Shown here piece after piece: positions 61,140-64,000 of a stretch of DNA of 64,000 nucleotides (positions are counted from its first letter, which is position 1; each line of letters begins with the position of its first letter). This DNA comes from Nisaea sediminum (GTDB lineage Bacteria; Pseudomonadota; Alphaproteobacteria; Thalassobaculales; Thalassobaculaceae), in assembly GCF_014904705.1 (NCBI RefSeq), contig NZ_JACZCQ010000007.1:1-64000 (forward strand), read 5' to 3'. Made by a program: the position numbers and the translations under genes. Below the pieces are notes generated by a model. That model saw only the letters and a list, made by a program, of their open reading frames with translations. It ran no database searches and was not told the origin of the DNA.

Positions 61140-61794
61140 GTCCTTCCAGCGACGCCACCGTCACCGTTTCCGCAGGGAATGGTGATCCCTCTCCGTTGAT
61201 CAGGCGTCCGACGAAGCGGCAGCCAGCACCTGTTGCCGCTTCAAAGTCAGCCCGTGCGTCACCGATAAACAAGACTCTTTCTGGGGAGAAGTCGTAGCGG
61301 GAAATGATTTCCCCGGCAGCGTTCAGTTTTGTCGTCGGGCTGCCATAAACGTCTTTGAAATGGTCGGACATTCCCCGTCGTTCGAGGATACGGACAAGCT
61401 CCGCATGGGGCGTAGCCGAAGCAACAAATGCCGGTTTTGCCTGGTTTCGAAGAGAACTCAGCAGCGAGGTCGCTCCGGCGACTTCCGGCGCACCAACGAC
61501 GAGATCCTCCACGATGGCTCCGAACCGATCCGCTTCGGCGTTCACTTCATCCGACGTGATCGGACTGCCGATAAGCATGGCGTGGTAGTGCGCGATCTTC
61601 TCGTAGCGCGAGACTCCGGAATTCTCGAGATGGTGCCGGACGACGCGGGACACGATCTCGCTTCCGTAGGATTCGAATAGCTTTGCGAAAGCATCCGTCT
61701 TGATCGAGGTCGACTCAACCAGTACTCCGTCGAAATCGAAGATGACGGCGTCTAGATCCTCTGACGCGATTTCCAATTGCGCGTTATCAGTCAT
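61126..61794 (-). CDS. HAD family phosphatase
   Basis: 222 residues. Motif I VIFDFDGVLVESTSIK (catalytic Asp pair), motif II FVASATPHAELV and motif IV VLFIGDARADFEA, plus an alpha-helical cap between I and II, place it in the beta-phosphoglucomutase-like branch. It probably removes or moves a phosphate on a sugar intermediate. ATG 61794 lies within the end of the upstream SDR (8-base overlap); its own end overlaps the 6PGL-like gene by 14 bases, so all three are translationally coupled. Confidence 0.87.
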   Translation of the reverse strand: MTDNAQLEIASEDLDAVIFDFDGVLVESTSIKTDAFAKLFESYGSEIVSRVVRHHLENSGVSRYEKIAHYHAMLIGSPITSDEVNAEADRFGAIVEDLVVGAPEVAGATSLLSSLRNQAKPAFVASATPHAELVRILERRGMSDHFKDVYGSPTTKLNAAGEIISRYDFSPERVLFIGDARADFEAATGAGCRFVGRLINGEGSPFPAETVTVASLEGLVLV

Positions 61795-62710
61795 CGTCGT
61801 GCGGTTGAACGCTGAGCTCTGCTTCGGTTCCGCCATGCAGCTCGCCATAGGCTTCGTTGAGGCAGTCGAGGATGCCTTGGCCGATATCGACATAGTGATG
61901 CGAAGTCAGCTTGCGTCCGACCTTCGGACTGAAGTTGAAAGGCGTCACAACGTAGTGGCCTTCGACGGTCTCGAACTTGAGCTCGACATCCAATGACGGC
62001 GCGAGCATTTCCTTGATCATGGTCATCACGTCGCGGATCGGCATCCGTTCGTGCCCCGCCATGACGACGTGCTGATTGCGGTACGCATCGGACAGGATCT
62101 CGATCGTCAGCCGCGCGGCATCCGAAACATGGATATATTCGCGGACCGCGTTCTCCGAGCCGCGATAGACAATCTGTTGTTCCTGCAATGCCTGCCGCAC
62201 CATGCGGCGGATAGAATTGTTCTTGTCGGCGCGACGGCCGTAGAGCGATCCGTACCGCAGGATCGAAAAATCGAGTCCGTAATGTTCCTGATAGGTCTCG
62301 ACGAGTTTCTCCGACGCGAGCTTGGTCGCCCGGTAGATACCGCCGCTTTCCGAGAACACATAGACGCTCGATGCCTGGACGAAACGCTTGATGCCAGCGC
62401 GCCGGCTGGCTTCCAGGGCATTGACGGTGCCCATAATATTGACTGACGCGGCGTCGACCGGTCGCGCCAGGGCGTCTCCGATGTCGGCGATGGCCGCAAA
62501 ATTGAAGACATAATCGGCGTCGCTCACGGCATCGCAGAGCGCACTCAGATCGGTAATGTCTCCGATTACGGTCTCCAAACCCGGAAGGGCGGTCTCGGGC
62601 GCCCGGCGGTCAAAAACCGTGACGGCGTGGTCGTTCAGGCAGAGATGCTCGGCGACGTGGCTGCCGAGAAAGCCGCTGCCACCGAGAACGACGCTCTTGA
62701 TCTTGCTCAT
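61787..62710 (-). CDS. NAD-dependent epimerase/dehydratase, SDR family
   Basis: 307-residue extended SDR: VVLGGSGFLGSHVAEHL, YVFNFAAIADIGDAL, FVQASSVYVFSESGG and IYRATKLASEK (Y-x3-K). The C-terminal VREYIHVSDAARLTIEI is typical of UDP/NDP-sugar 4-epimerases. Could also supply the missing 4,6-dehydratase step, although the TDE motif of dehydratases is not present (SSV instead). Overlaps the hydroxyacid dehydrogenase gene by 4 bases and the HAD gene by 8. Confidence 0.86.
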   Translation of the reverse strand: MSKIKSVVLGGSGFLGSHVAEHLCLNDHAVTVFDRRAPETALPGLETVIGDITDLSALCDAVSDADYVFNFAAIADIGDALARPVDAASVNIMGTVNALEASRRAGIKRFVQASSVYVFSESGGIYRATKLASEKLVETYQEHYGLDFSILRYGSLYGRRADKNNSIRRMVRQALQEQQIVYRGSENAVREYIHVSDAARLTIEILSDAYRNQHVVMAGHERMPIRDVMTMIKEMLAPSLDVELKFETVEGHYVVTPFNFSPKVGRKLTSHHYVDIGQGILDCLNEAYGELHGGTEAELSVQPHDDD

Positions 62711-63645
62711 GGTGCGACAATCTGAACGGCGGTCAGCGCATTGGCAAGGTTCTCCGCCGCCTCGCATTCCATGCGCCCGCGCGTCTCGGCCGCTGAGGAC
62801 GCAACGTGCGGAGTCAGAACCACCGAGTCCAGTTCTGCGAGGGGGCCGCGATAGGGCTCGTCGCAGAAGACGTCGAGCGCTGCCCCCCGGATACTCTTCT
62901 GCTGCAGGGCCTCGAGCAGCGCCGCCTCGTCGACCAGCGCGCCGCGCGCGGTGTTGACCAGATAGGCGCTTTTCCGCATGCGGGAGAGAAACTCGACATC
63001 GATCACGGGCTTTCCCGCTCCTGCATCGGCATGCAGGCTGACGATATCGGCGCTCGCGGCGAGTTCAAGGAGCGTGACCGCCCGCACGGTGTCGTCTCCG
63101 GCCACCGGGCGCGGGTCCGTCACGATCACGGAGGCGCCGAATGCCTGGACCAGCCTGGCGACCGCCCGTCCGATGCGGCCATAGCCGACGAGGCCGACCA
63201 CTTTGCCAGAAAGGAGGGCGCCGCTGAGCCGTGGCCATTCCCCATTTTTTACCGCGGAATCGAGCGCCGGCACCTGGCGAAGCAGGCCAAGCATGAGGGC
63301 AAGTGTCAGCTCGGCAACCGCCTGCGTCGGTGCATCCGGCGTGTTGGATATCCCGATATTTCTCGCGGCCGCTGCATCTAGATCGACGCTGTCCATCCCC
63401 GTTCCGCACCGGGACAGCGCGCGGAGCGAGGGAAAGGCATCGAATGTCGCCGCGCTCCATTCCTCGACACCGGCAATGACCCCGACAATCGTGGGATCGC
63501 CGAGCCCGATGATCTCCGCGGCGCTGAGGCGCCGCCCGAACGGGTTGAGCCTGATCTTAAGGCCGCTGTCGCGGAGCCGGTCGAGCGGCGGGCAATTCTC
63601 CGTGCCGAAGCTGCTCGTAGTGACGAGGACGGTCTGTTGGGACAT
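62707..63645 (-). CDS. D-isomer-specific 2-hydroxyacid dehydrogenase
   Basis: 312 residues. NAD site VVGLVGYGRIGRAVARLVQ; catalytic Arg in VNTARGALVDEAALL, Glu in DVFCDEPY and His in VLTPHVASSA, all intact. It is of the phosphoglycerate/glyoxylate reductase type and oxidises or reduces a 2-hydroxy or 2-keto acid. In this operon a 2-keto (ulosonic) sugar acid is a possible substrate. It overlaps the SDR gene by 4 bases (ATGA) and lies 22 bases after the cytidylyltransferase-like gene. Confidence 0.9.
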   Translation of the reverse strand: MSQQTVLVTTSSFGTENCPPLDRLRDSGLKIRLNPFGRRLSAAEIIGLGDPTIVGVIAGVEEWSAATFDAFPSLRALSRCGTGMDSVDLDAAAARNIGISNTPDAPTQAVAELTLALMLGLLRQVPALDSAVKNGEWPRLSGALLSGKVVGLVGYGRIGRAVARLVQAFGASVIVTDPRPVAGDDTVRAVTLLELAASADIVSLHADAGAGKPVIDVEFLSRMRKSAYLVNTARGALVDEAALLEALQQKSIRGAALDVFCDEPYRGPLAELDSVVLTPHVASSAAETRGRMECEAAENLANALTAVQIVAP

Positions 63646-63667
63646 CAGGGAGAGCCAGTACTTCCGT

Positions 63668-64000
63668 TCAGTCGGCGGCGGTCCAGCCGTGTTTCTTCAG
63701 CCACCATTCGACCTGGCCGATCTGCCACTCATAGTCGAGATCGAAGCCTGCCTCGTTGTGGATCGGATGAATCCGGTTGCCCATCCACCGCTGTGGGAGC
63801 ACGCCATGTTCCAGGTCGAGCAGGTTGCGGGGCCGGGCGACGACGAGAGCCACGTCAGCGAACCAGACATCTCCTTGGCTGTCGCGGTCGCAGTTCATCT
63901 GTTCCGGATCGCCGATCGCCTCGAAGGGGACGAAGGGATAGACCCTGCCGTCCTCGGCGATGCGGCGCGCGCGCAGCGGACTCCACATGTTGTAGCGGGA
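63668..64000 (-). CDS. Cytidylyltransferase-like protein (5' part beyond window)
   Basis: At least 110 C-terminal residues, open to the window's edge. MWSPLRARRIAEDGRVY, MNCDRDSQGDVWFADVALVV and EAGFDLDYEWQIGQVEWWL resemble the end of proteins annotated as acylneuraminate/CMP-sugar cytidylyltransferases (NTP_transf family); the nucleotide-binding N-terminus is outside the window. This identification depends on memory of related tails. It should be the first visible gene of the operon that ends with the 6PGL-like gene. Confidence 0.55.
   Translation of the reverse strand, partial: SRYNMWSPLRARRIAEDGRVYPFVPFEAIGDPEQMNCDRDSQGDVWFADVALVVARPRNLLDLEHGVLPQRWMGNRIHPIHNEAGFDLDYEWQIGQVEWWLKKHGWTAAD

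Overview
The window is high-GC, densely packed bacterial chromosome and reads as an alphaproteobacterium, probably Rhodospirillales-like; the genus cannot be fixed from the sequence. Supporting evidence is an Irr-type (ICE-like) operator in front of bacterioferritin, a DenD/OtnI/OtnK sugar-acid module, many 4-bp ATGA/GTGA gene overlaps and DUF1491/DUF1289 proteins. No plasmid, phage or CRISPR functions are visible. The first ~70 bases look like a low-quality contig edge.

Region 1 (1-24 kb) is mostly housekeeping and metabolism: a BMP-family binding protein (cut by the edge), two cyclophilins, cobyric acid synthase, an iron-storage pair (bfd, bfr) with separate Fur-like and Irr-like operators, a glycosyltransferase divergent from a VOC protein, a tyrosine-phosphatase-like protein, the oxo-tetronate genes (otnK divergent from otnI-denD), a histidine kinase, an IlvD/Edd sugar-acid dehydratase, argE, trkH, folE, apaG, an RTX protein, tRNA-Gly(CCC), a DJ-1/PfpI protein lacking its cysteine, DUF1289-RidA, and speD-speE.

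Region 2 (24-42 kb) makes cell-surface material: four family-2 glycosyltransferases (one a TPR plus tandem-GT2 protein), the dTDP-L-rhamnose set in the order rfbC-rfbB-rfbD-rfbA, an M23 peptidase, a DUF4347-RTX protein and an M10 metalloprotease with RTX repeats. aspS, a ReAV-type asparaginase and a SpoU methyltransferase are interspersed.

Region 3 (42.8-57.3 kb, all + strand) is the most unusual part: a collinear cluster of a TIM-barrel isomerase, a B12-binding radical SAM enzyme, a formyltransferase-fold protein, a HisC-like aminotransferase, a GT-B-like protein, an unknown protein, an SDR epimerase, a methyltransferase, a MiaB-like radical SAM protein without a TRAM domain, a glycosyltransferase-like protein and a second, 704-residue B12-type radical SAM enzyme. 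It probably builds a modified surface sugar or a small molecule; the product is not known. Parts of it are visibly more AT-rich than the flanks, and it holds a perfect 18-bp inverted repeat and an isolated CTGT-N8-ACAG palindrome.

Region 4 (57.3-64 kb, mostly - strand) starts with a decayed IS3-family transposase fragment, then has a CDP-sugar operon (rfbF, a C-methyltransferase, an RfbC-like epimerase; no CDP-glucose 4,6-dehydratase in the window) and a tightly overlapping operon of a cytidylyltransferase-like protein, 2-hydroxyacid dehydrogenase, SDR, HAD phosphatase and 6-phosphogluconolactonase-like protein. The second operon looks like a route to a cytidylyl-activated acidic or higher-carbon sugar. 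Regions 2-4 together form a large surface-glycan locus.
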